Shown here: one piece after another, positions 1-10,760 of the stretch
Position numbering within the stretch: position 1 is the first letter of the stretch
Layout: every line of letters begins with the position of its first letter
Assembly: GCA_902651635.1 (NCBI GenBank)
Contig: CACRSC010000029.1
Coordinates: 77,022-141,021, forward strand
Origin: Mastigamoeba balamuthi
Taxonomy: Eukaryota > Evosea > Mastigamoebida > Mastigamoebidae
Direction of reading: 5' to 3'
Length of the DNA stretch: 64,000 bases
Position numbers and translations under genes: made by a program
The notes under the pieces: model-generated
The model's input: the letters and a program-made list of their open reading frames with translations, nothing else
Databases searched by the model: none
Told to the model about the DNA's origin: nothing

Positions 1-258
1 GGACCGCGTCGTCGGGATGATCCAGCCCACGACGGCGCTGCTGTCGCCGTCGATGAAGTCGTTGTGGATGTAGATACAGCCGGTGGTGCTGGAGGAGCAA
101 TCGCTGTGGTACTCGTACCAGTAGACGAGCGTGTCGCCCACCGCCATCGTCTCGGGCCTGTACTGCACGCCGTGGCGCTCCGAGACGAAGTAGTAGCTGC
201 CGTCCTCGAAGATGCGGGCGACGCCCTTGTGGGAGTCCGCCTCGATGATGCCCAGCAT
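1..258 (-). CDS. 5' end of farnesoic-acid-O-methyltransferase-like domain protein (cut by window edge)
   Basis: The minus strand reads MLGIIEADSHKGVARIFEDG and continues to the left edge, so only about 86 N-terminal residues are present. It is a close paralogue of the gene at 11008-12849: the two match almost residue for residue, with a few changes such as RHGVQYRP against RNGVLFRP. The start is placed at the ATG at 258, the first ATG shared by both copies. The open frame runs about 15 codons further upstream, to an in-frame stop, without another ATG. The part visible here is the N-terminal, possibly propeller-like region; the methyltransferase-like domains would lie beyond the edge. Function unknown. 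Confidence 0.75.
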   Translation of the reverse strand, partial: MLGIIEADSHKGVARIFEDGSYYFVSERHGVQYRPETMAVGDTLVYWYEYHSDCSSSTTGCIYIHNDFIDGDSSAVVGWIIPTTRS

Positions 259-344
259 GGCGGGCGAAAGGCCGGCAGCAGAGGCCACCGCCGCCTCCTG
301 CGCGCGGACGCCTCGGGGTTAGAACGAAGGGTGGCTTGCCTCGG

Positions 345-620
345 GGCCGGCAAGGGGGGAAGGGAGGGAAGGGACCGCCGTACAGAGCAGAGTAAGATGA
401 GCAGAGCCCACTTCATTTGCCGTGTGGTGCGCAGACGGCTTAACACAGTGCCAATTTTATTGTGTAAATACAGCCTTTGGGAGCGCGCGGAGACACGTCA
501 CTTATTCTAGAATCGACGAAACGGGCGGTTTTCCGATGGAATAGCAGTGAATGGCGACCTCCATCCTCGACCTCAGTTGCCCTCGGGCCGACCCACGCTT
601 CTCATCACAGAGGGTTCCAG
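345..620. repeat. Duplicated upstream region of the methyltransferase-like gene pair
   Basis: This stretch, immediately upstream of the gene at 1-258, aligns with 12905-13345 upstream of the paralogue. Shared blocks include the run around the TTAGAACGAAGGGTGGCTTG start, the CCCACTTCATTTGCCGTGTG block, and the GTGAATGGCGACCTCCAT block. The right-hand copy has about 130 bp more (around 13135-13265). The duplication therefore covered the gene plus at least 300 bp of 5' flank, presumably its promoter. Confidence 0.75.
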
Positions 621-644
621 CATCCATTAGTGTCTGTGATGTCG

Positions 645-684
645 GTCAGGTCGGTTGGTCAGTTTTTTAACCGACCGACCTGAC
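645..684. repeat. Short hairpin (15-bp arms)
   Basis: Positions 645-659 pair with 670-684 with a single G-T mismatch and a 10-nt loop. Related GTCAGGT and GGTTGGT words recur to about 985, so the hairpin may mark one end of a decayed element spanning roughly 640-985. Confidence 0.5.
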
Positions 685-699
685 GGTTCCGACCGGTCG

Positions 700-1189
700 G
701 ATGGAATCTATAGATTTCACACATGTGCCACACTAACAAAAAGCTGAATCGGAATAAAAGCGGAAAGATCTGAATAACAAGCCTGTGCCAGTCAAGTGAC
801 TGACCCACGCAGGATTGGCCAGATGACTGACCCTGACATCACAGGTTTTTGAACCCTGCTTTGTAGGGCCCCCACGAGGAGCAGGAACCGACCTGATGGT
901 TTGGCTGTGGTTAAAGGCATATCAGATCGGTTGGAAATCCGTCAGGTTGGTTGACTTGACTGATCTGATTCACATACACTAAGCCACCTGCTACTCGCTA
1001 AGATAGTCTGCTTCATTAAGGTGGACAAGTTCCATCTTATTATCTTATTAGTGAGAATCTTCCCACTGATGCAGTTCAGATCTGGGTGGAAATTACCATC
1101 TATCACAATCTCACAGGACTGGGCATGAACGCCTGAAGCATGCTGTGCAGTAGTAGTATAAGGTTATAAATGAGTTCAATACAGTGCCC
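700..1189. other. Non-coding, no gene seen
   Basis: Lower-GC sequence between the duplicated 5' flank and the Tc1/mariner remnant. Apart from scattered GTCAGGTTGG-type words I see no reading frame, RNA or ordered repeat. Confidence 0.5.
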
Positions 1190-2050
1190 ATCAAAACCAC
1201 CTCTCTAGCTTCTTCCACTCAGAGCGAATGGTGCATTCCAACTGATTGATGTTTCTCGGATTGCACATAGAAACGAGCCTTCAGAAGTCCCCAAACGTTT
1301 TCAATTGGATTTAGATCAGGACTGCATACTGGTCATAAAATGTAGGCCACATTATGATCTCTCTTCCACTTCTGAGCAATACAACTTTGATGTTTCGAGT
1401 CATTGTCCTCCTGCAGAGACCAATCTCTGAATCTCTTTTCAAAGAGCATTCTGGCAGAAGATAGTAAGAAATGTTTGTAAATATGGCACATTCCAACTCC
1501 AGTGAGATTTTCTTTGAAATATGCAAGTAACCAAATCCTTGAGCAGAAGTAGAAAAGAAGCCTCACACATTCAGCTTGCCAGTATATTAAAAACAGTCCT
1601 TTACACAAACCGGGCTCCTCTGCATTGCCAGACCTTTTGTGTTCATCCACCAATACGAAATGTTGCCTCATCTGTCCATAGAACACTATTTCAATTCCTA
1701 TTTTCTGGTTCTTGGCAAACTGGAGTCGTCTTTCACAATGCTTCTTGGTGAGTAGTGGTTTCAACAATGGCTTTCCATAATATGAGCCTTCTTCCTTTGC
1801 TCTGTGCTGAACTGTTCAGGGTGACACCTGAATACCCTGGTCTTTGAGTATAGCTGATACTTGACGTGATCCATGCAGAGCAGATTTCTGTATCTTTTGA
1901 AGTATCTTTTTGTTCTGGCTCTGTGTGGTTATTCTCCTTCTTCCATGTGGGCCTGGTCGGTCACAGGGGCAGGTATTCCTCCAATGCCACACTGCTTTCC
2001 CTCTATGCAGCCCTTTTTTTGTAACACAGTGTGTGTGCGTGTTCCTCACT
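1190..2050 (-). mobile_element. Degenerate Tc1/mariner transposon
   Basis: Read on the minus strand, translated pieces follow the Tc1 transposase order. Near 2050-1830 is a helix-turn-helix region with the GRRRITTQSQNKK linker. Near 1767-1640 is LTKKHCERRLQFAKN. Near 1410-1330 is the second catalytic block, QEDNDSKHQSCIAQKWK (consensus QDNAPKHTS). Near 1320-1250 is a piece resembling the PDLNPIENVWGLLKAR motif with the third acidic residue. The pieces lie in different frames and the first catalytic block has decayed, so the copy is dead. Terminal inverted repeats were not identified. It abuts the piggyBac-like remnant and may have inserted next to or into it. Confidence 0.8.
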
Positions 2051-2149
2051 CACCCAGGTGGCCACCTCCCTTCAAAGGCCTGGTTTTGGAAGCTCTTTCC
2101 AAGCAAGTTGCTTGCATGCATGTCCGACTCACTCACAAGAGGGCTTAAT

Positions 2150-3624
2150 GACTGCCGTGCTGGGCCACAAGGGCGCCAGGTCAAGGCCTCTGTGCAGGAC
2201 ATCAGAGATCTTATCTGTCTCATCATTCACATGGTGGGACATGGGCCAAAGGTCGCCAGCAAGCTCTCAATGTACCTGCATACCCGTGAGGGCCGTGCAT
2301 CACCGAGGATCAATGAGAAGTGCTGGCAGCATGTCACTGCCCAGTTTTTCTTCCTGGACAAGAGTCATCTCGCCACCCTCTTCTCGGCATTGTACTTCTG
2401 GTTCTGAAATGTCTCAGGGCTTCTCTGGCTAACACTTGACAAGAGTATGCTCGGGTTCTGTGGCAATCTGCCATTCACTGTCGTCATCCCGCATAAGCCA
2501 ACCCCTCAGGGGGCCCTCGTCAACATCGTCTGTGCTATCTCCACAGCAGGCAGCCTGCCAATCCCGTTGTTTCTCATCCCGAACTTCCACGAGGGTGGCA
2601 GTGACAACAAAACACCCCTCACAATCCTCGAGCTGGTGTGCTCGTGAATTTGCCAGATGCAGCAGGATCGGCAGCTTCCAGACCCTGTCTGCCTCACTGC
2701 AGATGTGGCGTTTGGCAACCTTGAGATGCTCCAGAGGTACCACTCACACATCCTGTTCATCAAGTCTGTGAAGGAGACAGACATGAAGACTGTGCTGGCA
2801 ACACAGCTTGGTCATCTCAAGAGTCGTGCAGTGGCTCGAGGTTCAGTTGTTCAGAGGGTGTTTTCGGATGTGATGCCTGTGAACAACAAACATGTTCACG
2901 TTCTACCCAGACCCAAAGAAGCAGGCCAGGCAGGCCCAAAATGCGGTGACCACCCTGCAGAAGCTGTGACAGCAGCTCCATCACCAGCTGTGGACGAGGT
3001 GAAGTCTGGGAACGAGTCCCCACCTGCTGGGGCAGGGTCTGGGGACGATTCCTCGCCCTCTGTCACTGAGACAAGTGCATCACGAGAGGAAACTGGTGCC
3101 ATTTGCCACACTCTGCCATTCTTGAGTGAACACCTTACACATACACTGTGCACATCCCAGAGAGACGTCTGAGAGAGCTGAAGAGCTGGACGAAGGTCGA
3201 GCTGATCACGTACCTCAAGAAGACTCTGGGCGCCTCTGGGAGTGGCAACAAGGACGTCCTCCTCTGTCGGATTCTGTTGCACAAGGGTCCTGCTGCCCAA
3301 GCTGTGGCTGGGCACCTGCGAGTCTTCCTGTTCAACAAGGCCACAGGGCGCCTCCCACAGGTCACCCTGTACAAGTTGCTCTTCAACTTCATCAACAGAC
3401 TTGACGTCCTGCTCAGCTACATTCCATTTCCATGGGTCATCAAGAACTTTGACCTGCTCTTCGTCATCTGGCTGGTTCGGGTGACCATTGTGGCCACCTA
3501 TACTGTGGTGCAAGACCAGAAGTGGAACTACATGGACAGTGCAGGTGAGTACGACAATATCAAGAGTGCAATCACCACATTCGTAAGTGAACTGGCCGAG
3601 GAACTCGAGGCAGAGTCCTTGTGA
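2150..3624 (+). mobile_element. Degenerate piggyBac-like (DDE_Tnp_1_7) transposon with SAP-like tail
   Basis: One frame carries a transposase-like sequence broken by two stops (about 2405 and 2645). LDKSMLGFCGNLPF then HKPTPQGALVN resembles the piggyBac LDESM...GR...P.KP.P.G block. TADVAFGNLEMLQRYHSHIL resembles the following conserved Asp strand. After about 3140 a different frame continues with ERRLRELKSWTKVELITYLK, which looks like a SAP DNA-binding motif, and stays open to the stop at 3622. I see no function beyond transposition. Assignment to piggyBac is by motif order only. Confidence 0.55.
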
Positions 3625-3689
3625 ACCCTCACAAAAATATCCATGTGCAAATTTATATCCCCGTTTTCAAGAGATATCCAATATATGCT

Positions 3690-4640
3690 GCATGTAGCAT
3701 TAAGTGGGTCTGCTACATCACATAGCAGATATTGCATAGCAGTGCATAGTGAATTCATCTCTGCTACACAGTGCAGAAGGTATGCATCATGGTTGGTGCA
3801 TAGCAGAAGCAGTTGCATAGCGAAGTGTAGCAGAAGCCTGTGTAGGTAAGTATTCTAGATTTTGCCAGCTGACTAATTTGCACTTAACATCATTTGCCTG
3901 CTAAGACAGTAATGAAGGAGGGGTTCAGCAGATCAGGTTAATGCACCAGCTACAGTTCAAGTACAGGAGAGAGAGGACGGGGAGGCCAAACCATATCAGT
4001 GCAGGTCGTGTGACAGGTCTACTTTATGCAGTGTAACCTGCAGAGAGCTGGCCATATGGGTGATTGCCATTGCCCCGAGAAGTGGAATGGAACATCTGGA
4101 AGATGGTCTCCTCTGATGGATAGGACTGCTACATGGAGCCAGATCAAATCAGCAGAGAACAAATGCCCCTGATGTATGATGATGCAGGGAGGGGAAGAAA
4201 GAAAGGAGGGGGGCAGCCTGTAGTGAAGGGTGCCAGCCACTACATACCATAGTGGACCCTGTGTAGCAACACATAGCAAAGTCCCACGTGGTGGCACGTA
4301 GCGAAGGCCCATATAGCAGTGCATAGCAGATGGTACAACTACGCACTGCTATGCATCCTTTGCTATACAGTGTAGCAGATCCTTACAAAGCAGTGCATAG
4401 CAAAGGCCTGTATAGCAGTGCATAGCAGATGATACAACTTCCTTTACTACACAGTGTAGTGAATTCATACATAGCAGTGCGTAGTGAAGGCCTGCATAGC
4501 AGTGCATAGTGGATGGTACAACTACGCACCACTATGCACCCTTTACTATGCAGTGTAGTGGATCCTTACATAGCAGTGCATAGTCAAGGCCTGCATAGCA
4601 GTGTGTAGTTCTACCATTTGCTATGCACCACTATGCAAGT
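3690..4640. repeat. Tandem repeat modules built on AGCAGTGCATAG
   Basis: Three clear tandem units lie at 4315-4413 (99 bp), 4414-4497 (84 bp) and 4498-4596 (99 bp), each starting AGCAGTGCATAG. Internal words are ATGGTACAACTACGCA and AAGGCCTG. Less ordered copies lie at 3690-3850 and 4230-4314. The core also occurs in reverse complement inside the unit (CACTGCTATGCA), so each unit can form hairpins. The same core recurs at 6735-6830 and, in the opposite orientation and more diverged, at 8540-8800. Confidence 0.8.
3844..4110 (+). repeat. Diverged duplicate of the zinc-finger segment
   Basis: This segment aligns with 5018-5300: both begin AGGT(A/G)AG then TCTAGATTTTGCCAGCTG, and both carry the CAGTTCAAGTACAGGAGAG block and the C2H2-like coding stretch. 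This copy has lost the second half of the finger in frame and looks non-functional. Confidence 0.7.
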
Positions 4641-4960
4641 CTCTGCTATGTGCCACATCATGCTTGACATGCATTCTCCAGGCAATTTGCAGTGCCTGGG
4701 CAGAGTGGCCTGCTGCATACAAGTTAGAGGGACTGTGCTACCCTGGACCACATCTGGGACCTCGTAATTGACAATCATGGGGTAACACATTCCACTTTTC
4801 ACATCTTTACTAAAAACAAATTTTCGATAACAAAATCCAGATTCCTGAAAAGAAACTTAATATTGTTGTATCCGGAGTAGGAATTAATCCAATTTCAAAG
4901 CTTTGTCTCATTCCACTAAGAACTTTTTTGCAGGAATGAAGTGGCAGAAGAATGTAGGTG

Positions 4961-5372
4961 TTGATGATAGCTGTCATGGTCAGGACCACTTCCTCCAGTG
5001 TAGCATGAAGCCTGAATAGGTGAGCAGTCTAGATTTTGCCAGCTGGCTGATTTGCACTTGACGTCATTTGCACACTGAGACAGCGATGCAGAAGGGATTG
5101 AGTGGAGCAGGCAATGCAGCAGGAACAGGAGAGCAAGGCCAGGTGAAACACACAGCTGCAGTTCAAGTACAGGAGAGGGAGGACGGGGAGAACAAACCGT
5201 ATCACTGCAGAACATGTGACAGGTACTACTTCACACAGTGTAACCTGCAGAGGGCTGGTCACATGGGTGGTCGCCACTGCCCTGAGAAGTGGAATGGAAC
5301 ATCTGCATACTGTGGTGGCTGCACATGCTGCACTGGAGGAAGTGGCCCTGACCATGACAGCTATCAACCCCA
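4961..5372. repeat. Inverted repeat (about 45-bp arms) around the zinc-finger segment
   Basis: About 4961-5008 is the near-perfect reverse complement of about 5325-5372; the shared word is CTGGAGGAAGTGG followed by CCTGACCATGACAGCTATC. The arms enclose the zinc-finger coding stretch, giving a fold-back arrangement. This may be the border structure of a non-autonomous element or an inverted partial duplication. Confidence 0.65.
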
Positions 5373-5388
5373 CGTTCTTCTACATTAA
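5086..5388 (+). CDS. Zinc-finger protein fragment (element-borne)
   Basis: Starting at the ATG at 5086 the frame gives about 100 residues. It has a hydrophilic Gln/Glu-rich start, then one C2H2-type finger, YHCRTCDRYYFTQCNLQRAG with the distal His in HMGGRHC. It ends in a short Cys/Gly stretch. A decayed copy lies at 3940-4110. No start context or splice site settles whether it is expressed. The setting among repeats suggests DNA-binding cargo of a transposon, perhaps a BED-like or C2H2 transposase N-terminus. No host family recognised. Confidence 0.35.
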   Translation: MQKGLSGAGNAAGTGEQGQVKHTAAVQVQEREDGENKPYHCRTCDRYYFTQCNLQRAGHMGGRHCPEKWNGTSAYCGGCTCCTGGSGPDHDSYQPHVLLH

Positions 5389-6734
5389 GGACCCGTTTCT
5401 CTGTCAGTCAAGAGAGCTGATGCATAAACTGCCATGGGACATGAAGCCAGTCCTTGCAGCTTTGATGCAGACAGAGCAGCAGTGCCCTGGACAAGACAGG
5501 AATAAGAATTCTGGGCAACAGGATTGTGTGCCTCAGAAAGGAGCTCAGAAGCAGCATGGCCCCCAGACCAGTCACGGTCTTTGAGTCATGAAGGTGCTAT
5601 GAGTACTTCAATTCGCTGCTGTGGCCCAGATTCTGTTGTGGAAACTGGTCCCGGATGAGTGGCTGGAGTACATGCACCTCACGGGGACAGTGCACTCACT
5701 CCTGACCAGTGGGACTGTCTCGGTCAAGTGGTGAAAGCTGCTGCTGAATGGTATGAGAAGGCGACAGCTGGAGCAGCTGCAGGAGATCTGCCCAGAGCAG
5801 GCAGAGGACAGTGGTGCAGAGATGAAGAGACACCCAGAGTATGGACCATACAGGCCTCTGTACTACAACCACCTCCCATGCCACTTCTCGGACAACATAG
5901 AGAGGTTTGGGCCACTGCCAATAAGTGTGTGAATGGGTGAATCATACCATGAAAGGGAATGCACCACAGGATGCAGTTGTGGCTCTGAGCAGGGTTGTTG
6001 AACCCTTCATATTCCGTTGAGTGGCACTGTAAGGCCTGTTCTGCTTGAACCAGTCCGTTTCTGTGATGATTATGACGTCCTCTGCGGCTGGACAGGCGAG
6101 ACGTCTTTGCCTTGCAGAGCTGCCTGCTGTGATCAGTGCCCTACACTCATACTTGCTTTGCTTGTGGAACTGTTCTGCACTGCAAGTCCACAGCCTGGTT
6201 GGAATATGCCTCAATTCCACAACAAAGAGTGATCTTACCTGGTGGCATCTCTGGTCAAGCAAGGACCCCCCATTTGATTCGTTGGGCAGCTGCTGTTGCC
6301 ACATACCAGAGAGAATGGAGCCAGCTTCCTCTCATCGGGCCTATTAGTCCAGAGTGTAAATCCAAAAGTCCAAGAAATAAACAACTCACTGGGACATTGC
6401 AGTTTCCATCAGCTTGTCCTCCTGCTCTGTTCCCAGTGCGCGAAGTGCAGCTATCTCTGCTTCATACAACGTGCTGGTGCTGGACTTCAGCAGCTCCTCA
6501 TATTCCTTGGCTAGGAGATCCGCCCTGAAAATTGTGAGTTACCTCTTTGTACTGACACTTGAACAGTGGCGTACAAGTGGGCCTGCCCAATGCAAGTGGT
6601 ATTCAGAGTGGCCAGCTGGTTGCTGTAAATGTTGTGCATGTGTGCAGTTATGTGCAATGCTGCTCATCTTCCTTAACCAGCAGGAAGAAGTGCAATGTGA
6701 AGAAAATGACATCAATTTGATTTTGCAAACATCT
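5389..6734. other. Element-derived region, no gene supported
   Basis: Short frames exist on both strands (for example about 5659-5940 plus and 6304-5942 minus), but none shows a recognisable domain, a consistent start or splice signals. Composition matches the flanking repeat region, so I read it as decayed transposon sequence. Confidence 0.4.
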
Positions 6735-6837
6735 GTGTAGCAGTGCATAGCAGACCTGCCACTATGCACTGCTGTACAGATAGCCTCCACTATGCTGCGT
6801 AGCGGAAAGCACTCAAGTGCCTTTCACTATGCAGCAT

Positions 6838-7187
6838 CAAGGACAAGCTGTGCAAAACCCCCACCAAGAAGCACAAGAACAAGTGCAAGGACAAGAACAA
6901 GGGCTGCACTGGGCCAATCATCACTGTGATACCTCCCCCACCCCAGCAGGACAAAGACCTAGACATCATGCCTCTCAGGAAAGCAGGTATGTAGCATTCT
7001 TCCCTTCCTTCTTTATTCTCACACCACACACCCTTCCTTGACGTTACTTTAGGTGCAGCTGCAGCAGCACCAGTGCAAGCTGCTGCTGCTGCAGCACCAT
7101 ATGTCAGTGACAGTGAGCAATCTGAGGATGTGGATGAGGAGGAGGAGGAGGAGGAGGAGAAGGAGGAGGAGGAGAAGGAGGTTTGAC
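6838..7187 (+). CDS. Fragment of a basic-then-acidic protein, one intron
   Basis: One frame from about 6838 gives a Lys/Cys-rich stretch (KTPTKKHKNKCKDKNKG) and a proline run. It reaches a GTATGT donor at 6987, resumes after TTTAG at 7053 with an Ala-rich stretch, and ends in SDSEQSEDVDEEEE plus a Glu/Lys run with stop at 7185-7187. The 66-nt intron keeps frame. The beginning is not defined: the AGCAGTGCATAG-type repeats lie directly upstream. The (GAG)n tract at 7133-7180 is a microsatellite. Probably cargo of the surrounding repeat element; function unknown. Confidence 0.4.
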
Positions 7188-7482
7188 AAGGAGGTCTTGG
7201 CGGATGACTACAGGGCACCTCACGTGCATCAGAGTCCAATGAGGAGCAGAGGAGGGCACTGCAGGAGAAGCAGCAGATCTTGGCCCTCATAAAGATGTCG
7301 CATGACCTCCTCACCATTTTCACTTATGCATTCCCTTTTATTTCATCATTTACTAACACATAAGCTCAATATGTGTCTCTTCCTACTCCTCTCACTTGAA
7401 CGTTAAACCCCAACACATTCCACGTTCTCCATACAGCATTCTAACACCAATGTATGACAGAATCAGGAACTCTGGCAGAAGA

Positions 7483-8468
7483 TCAGCTCTGGCATCGTGC
7501 ATATATTATTTGGCAGTCCATACAGCTCTTCAACAGCTGGGTCATAGGAAGCCCTGTGCAATTCCATGTCATGTTCAGGATCTTGATAAGCCACGATTCT
7601 TCACTTCCCTTGTGAACTTGGGCCTTGTCCTGGTACTCCTGCAAAGCAATGACTATAGGCTCCCCTTCACGCCTCAGAGATTTGTGCAGTGCACCTGCCT
7701 TTGCACACACTGCCTGAAATCCTGCACTGAAGAAGAAGTACTCATTCACTATGTCTGCCTTGGTCTTCTCTACCTCCTCTGAAGCCCTGACCACAATGGT
7801 ATCCGCTCTGCATGCTATGTTCAGCACGATGTGAAGCCAGCCAATGACACTGTATAGGGAATGCTTGCTGTGCAGCTTCTTCCCCATAGCTGGTCCCACC
7901 TGCAGTATCACTACTGCTTGATGTAGTTCGAGACTGTGACTGAGGCTCTCTTCTTTCCATTGATGGAGGCCACAACCAGATCTATCTGAGCATTGGTCAT
8001 CTTGCCCTCCAACTTCCACAGTGCAAGGACTTCCCGTGGGATGTGCAGCTGAGGTGCTATGGGCCCTGGGGTGTGGCCAGAGGCAGGGCTTCCAGGGGCT
8101 GCTGTACCGTTTTCAGCACTGGCCCCAGGTAGTCTCCAGACCCTGGATGTTCTAGGGCCTGATTGTACCTCTTCTGTATGCTGCTCTCTGCCTTCTGCAG
8201 CTTTGCTCTTCTCCTGGTACTCTCTCAGTGTCTGTACACTGGTCTGGGGTGCTGTCACACAGTCGTTCTTCAGCTTCATTTGGCACACATGTCTGATGAG
8301 GCTCAGCTTCTCCTTCTGTAGTGATAAGTCTTCCTCTTTCTCTTCCATCTCACTGTTCTCTGATGAGCTGTCTGAGCTTCCCTCCTGTTTGACCTGGCTG
8401 TCTAGGTACATAGTAGCTGTTCTCTGCCTGTCTTCTGCCGTTTTCCCACAATGACCCTTCCTCTGCAT
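7483..8468 (-). CDS. Uncharacterised element-borne protein in two overlapping frames
   Basis: From 8468 a frame of 185 residues runs to 7911. It has an Asp/Glu/Ser-rich stretch, a Lys/Glu-rich probable helix (LREYQEKSKAAEGREQ), a Pro/Gly stretch, and ALWKLEGKMTNAQIDLVVAS. A second frame (8019-7483) continues with VGPAMGKKLHSKHSLYSVIG and about 120 more residues that look protein-like (Leu-rich helices, few repeats). The change of frame near 7915 has no convincing intron, so either a frameshift has broken the gene or a splice was missed. It is flanked by the same AGCAGTGCATAG-type repeats as the zinc-finger segment. Family not recognised. Confidence 0.4.
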
Positions 8469-8539
8469 TGCTGCTCACCTGTCTGTCCAGCTAGCACAGC
8501 ACACAAATGAGGTAAACTCAAAAACTATCTGCCACTGAA

Positions 8540-8800
8540 TCACATAGACTTCTGCTACGTGCTGCTACACAGCCTCTGCTACACACTGTTGCAACTCAGC
8601 CTTTCACTACACACCACTACACATGAGTTCACTATGCACAACTACATATGACCTCTGCTACATGCCACTACATGTGGGTCTGCTACATGCTGCTACACAC
8701 ATCCTCTACTACATGCCACTACGCACCTTCCACTACATGCTACTATGCATTTCTGCTTCAGCTACAGTGTGTAGCAGAGGTCTGTATAGTGGCATGTAGT
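8540..8800. repeat. Diverged repeat modules in reverse orientation
   Basis: Runs of CTGCTACA, CCACTACA and CACTACATGC words are the reverse complement of the AGCAGTGCATAG / GTAGCAG modules at 3690-4640. With the forward modules on the left and these on the right, the 5-kb interval between looks bounded by inverted repeat clusters. Confidence 0.6.
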
Positions 8801-9807
8801 GCACATGCTTCCACTAGGAATGTTAATGTGATTGACATGCAAGTGAACCAGGTGCAGAGCCTGAAAAACTACAATGGCCCAAACGACGAAAAGGAATTCA
8901 GAGAACAAACTGCTGTACTGTGTGTGATGTTATCGTACATGAGGACAATGATGTGGGCCTCAGGCATGTCCTTGCTGCACAGCACATGGAACATGTGGCA
9001 CAGTTAACCTGGTACTGGTAGTTGCTGGCAGGTGACATGAGAAAGCAGCAAGAGACAGTGTGGGTACGGGGTCTACTTGTATGTGTTACTGCTGGCAACA
9101 AGAGTGCCATGCACTATTGAGCCTTTCCAACCTCTTGCCCATGCAGATGCCAATGCCCACTAAGCCTCGAGGCAGGCTGAATCTTAATACCTTTGCTTCT
9201 TTCTGTTTGTATTCCACCCATTCTTTCATATTACTCTGCTTTCCTTTGTTTCTCCTCTTTTGTTCCCTCTTTTTCTTTATTGCATGTGATAAAACTGAAA
9301 GACTGACTTTATGTATATTACAGAGCTCCTTCGTAATGATCAGTGATGGTAGAACATTGCTTCTCCATAGTGAACTCTTACTCAAGCCTACTCTCAGCTC
9401 AATCATAGAGGAGAGCTCTTTGTGGATTGATATTAAAAAGTAATGAGGTCATATAAACAATAATATTTGTAATGATATCTTGTGTACCACTCCACTCCAG
9501 CAAAAATGATCCAGGGTTTTTGATAAGATCATTCAGGAATCAGATTTAACACACTTAGAATACATCATTACATGTTAGAAAACTGGGAATCGGAATTTCT
9601 CACCCAGCTATGCAGTGACCCAGCTCTTAGTACCCTGAGAGATAAAGGCAAAGAAACGGGAAGAAACAGCCAAGAAACGGAGTGAATGCACTTTTGGGAC
9701 TGGTAGGACACAGCTGCAGTGTCTGGGGACCACGGGCAGCTCACTCACCCTTCTGCCAGCTGAATGCAACAGAGAGTAAGTGGATTATCTGCCAATAATA
9801 GTTTTGC
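8801..9807. other. Non-coding, no gene seen
   Basis: A short frame at about 8820-9007 lacks any domain. 9180-9640 is AT-rich. No RNA gene or ordered repeat seen. Confidence 0.45.
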
Positions 9808-9939
9808 AAAGGGATCACCTCGGCCCTGGCCCCCCTGGGGGGTTCTTTTAACTCGATAGACCTTTTGAGTACACGTCCTCTACCGGTCTATAGAGTTAAA
9901 AGTACCCCCCAGGGGGGTCAGGACTTAGTTTATCCCTTT
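9808..9939. mobile_element. Fold-back (MITE-like) element, 55-bp arms
   Basis: 9808-9862 is an imperfect reverse complement of 9885-9939, separated by a 22-nt loop. The inner part is nearly perfect (CCCCCCTGGGGGGT next to CTTTTAACTC and ATAGACC). The arm contains its own small palindrome, CCCCCCTGGGGGG. No coding capacity. This is the structure of a small non-autonomous fold-back or MITE copy. Confidence 0.7.
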
Positions 9940-10439
9940 TTGGCTGGATCATTTTGGCTGAATCGGAGTAGTAGAGATTTTTCTGTTCTCAACATGATTC
10001 TATTGTCTTTTTCTTCAAATCCAGGGCCTCAAGTACGGAGTCAGGGCGGTGCGTCCTTCTTGGCCTCTTGGCCTTTGGTGCTGCAGACTCAGCACCCTTG
10101 AGCAGGTTTTTTCATGCCTATTGAGCGTGTCCACTTTTCCTGCACTTTTGGAGACGCTGTTCATTAGATTCTACTATCATCCCTCACTGGTAGCGGAACG
10201 GGAAACGATGATTTTTCTTTTTTTCATTAGATTCTACTAAATTAAATCGGAATAAATTCAATATTAAATCAATTGTTACTTTAGTACATGCATGCATCCA
10301 TTTGCTAATTTACTCTAAAATGTAAAAACATGTTCAGTGCAATTCAATTGCTTATTAGAAATGCAACCACCTGATTACTAATTTTCGAAAAATGCACGAA
10401 GTGTCTGGAATGCCCAGACTTCTGAGGCCAACAGGCTTC
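9940..10439. other. Non-coding, no gene seen
   Basis: AT-rich stretch with duplicated CATTAGATTCTACTA words near 10163 and 10226. No frame or RNA supported. Confidence 0.45.
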
Positions 10440-10760
10440 CTACACACTTGTCTCATACACTTCACGGGTCTGTGAATGTTAAGGCCATTAACATCTCACG
10501 GCCAAGCAAGAAGCAGAACAAGCACTACAATGGCAAGTACAAGGGACACGTAGTCAAGATCCAGACGGTGGTCAACAACCAAGGTAGCCCCCTTGGATGT
10601 TCATGGGTTGTACAAGGGGATTCGCCATGACCTGAAGATCTGGCAGAGCTCAGCTCCACACATGCAAGGGACACAGTAACTGGCTGACAATGTCTATGTC
10701 AGTGTCCCAAGCAGTGAGCTGCTGACCTCCTTCAAGCATGCCTCTCTAGTACACCAGGTT
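10440..10760 (+). mobile_element. Remnant of a PIF/Harbinger- or IS5-like transposase (DDE_Tnp_4 type)
   Basis: The plus strand reads VKAINISRPSKKQNKHYNGK then YKGHVVKIQTVVNNQG, matching the conserved stretch of DDE_Tnp_4 transposases (D.T...I.RP...Q..YY.GK...H..K.Q..V). A frame change and then KGIRHDLKIWQSS corresponds to the G.. HD second catalytic block, and LADNVYVSVPS to the DKGY strand. At least one stop and one frameshift break it, and both ends are missing. Only about 320 bp remain. Confidence 0.65.

Noticed and set aside
7133-7180. A real Arg-rich protein on the plus strand near 7053-7292
   Set aside because: The (GAG)n tract read in the wrong frame gives poly-Arg. The spliced frame gives an acidic tail instead.
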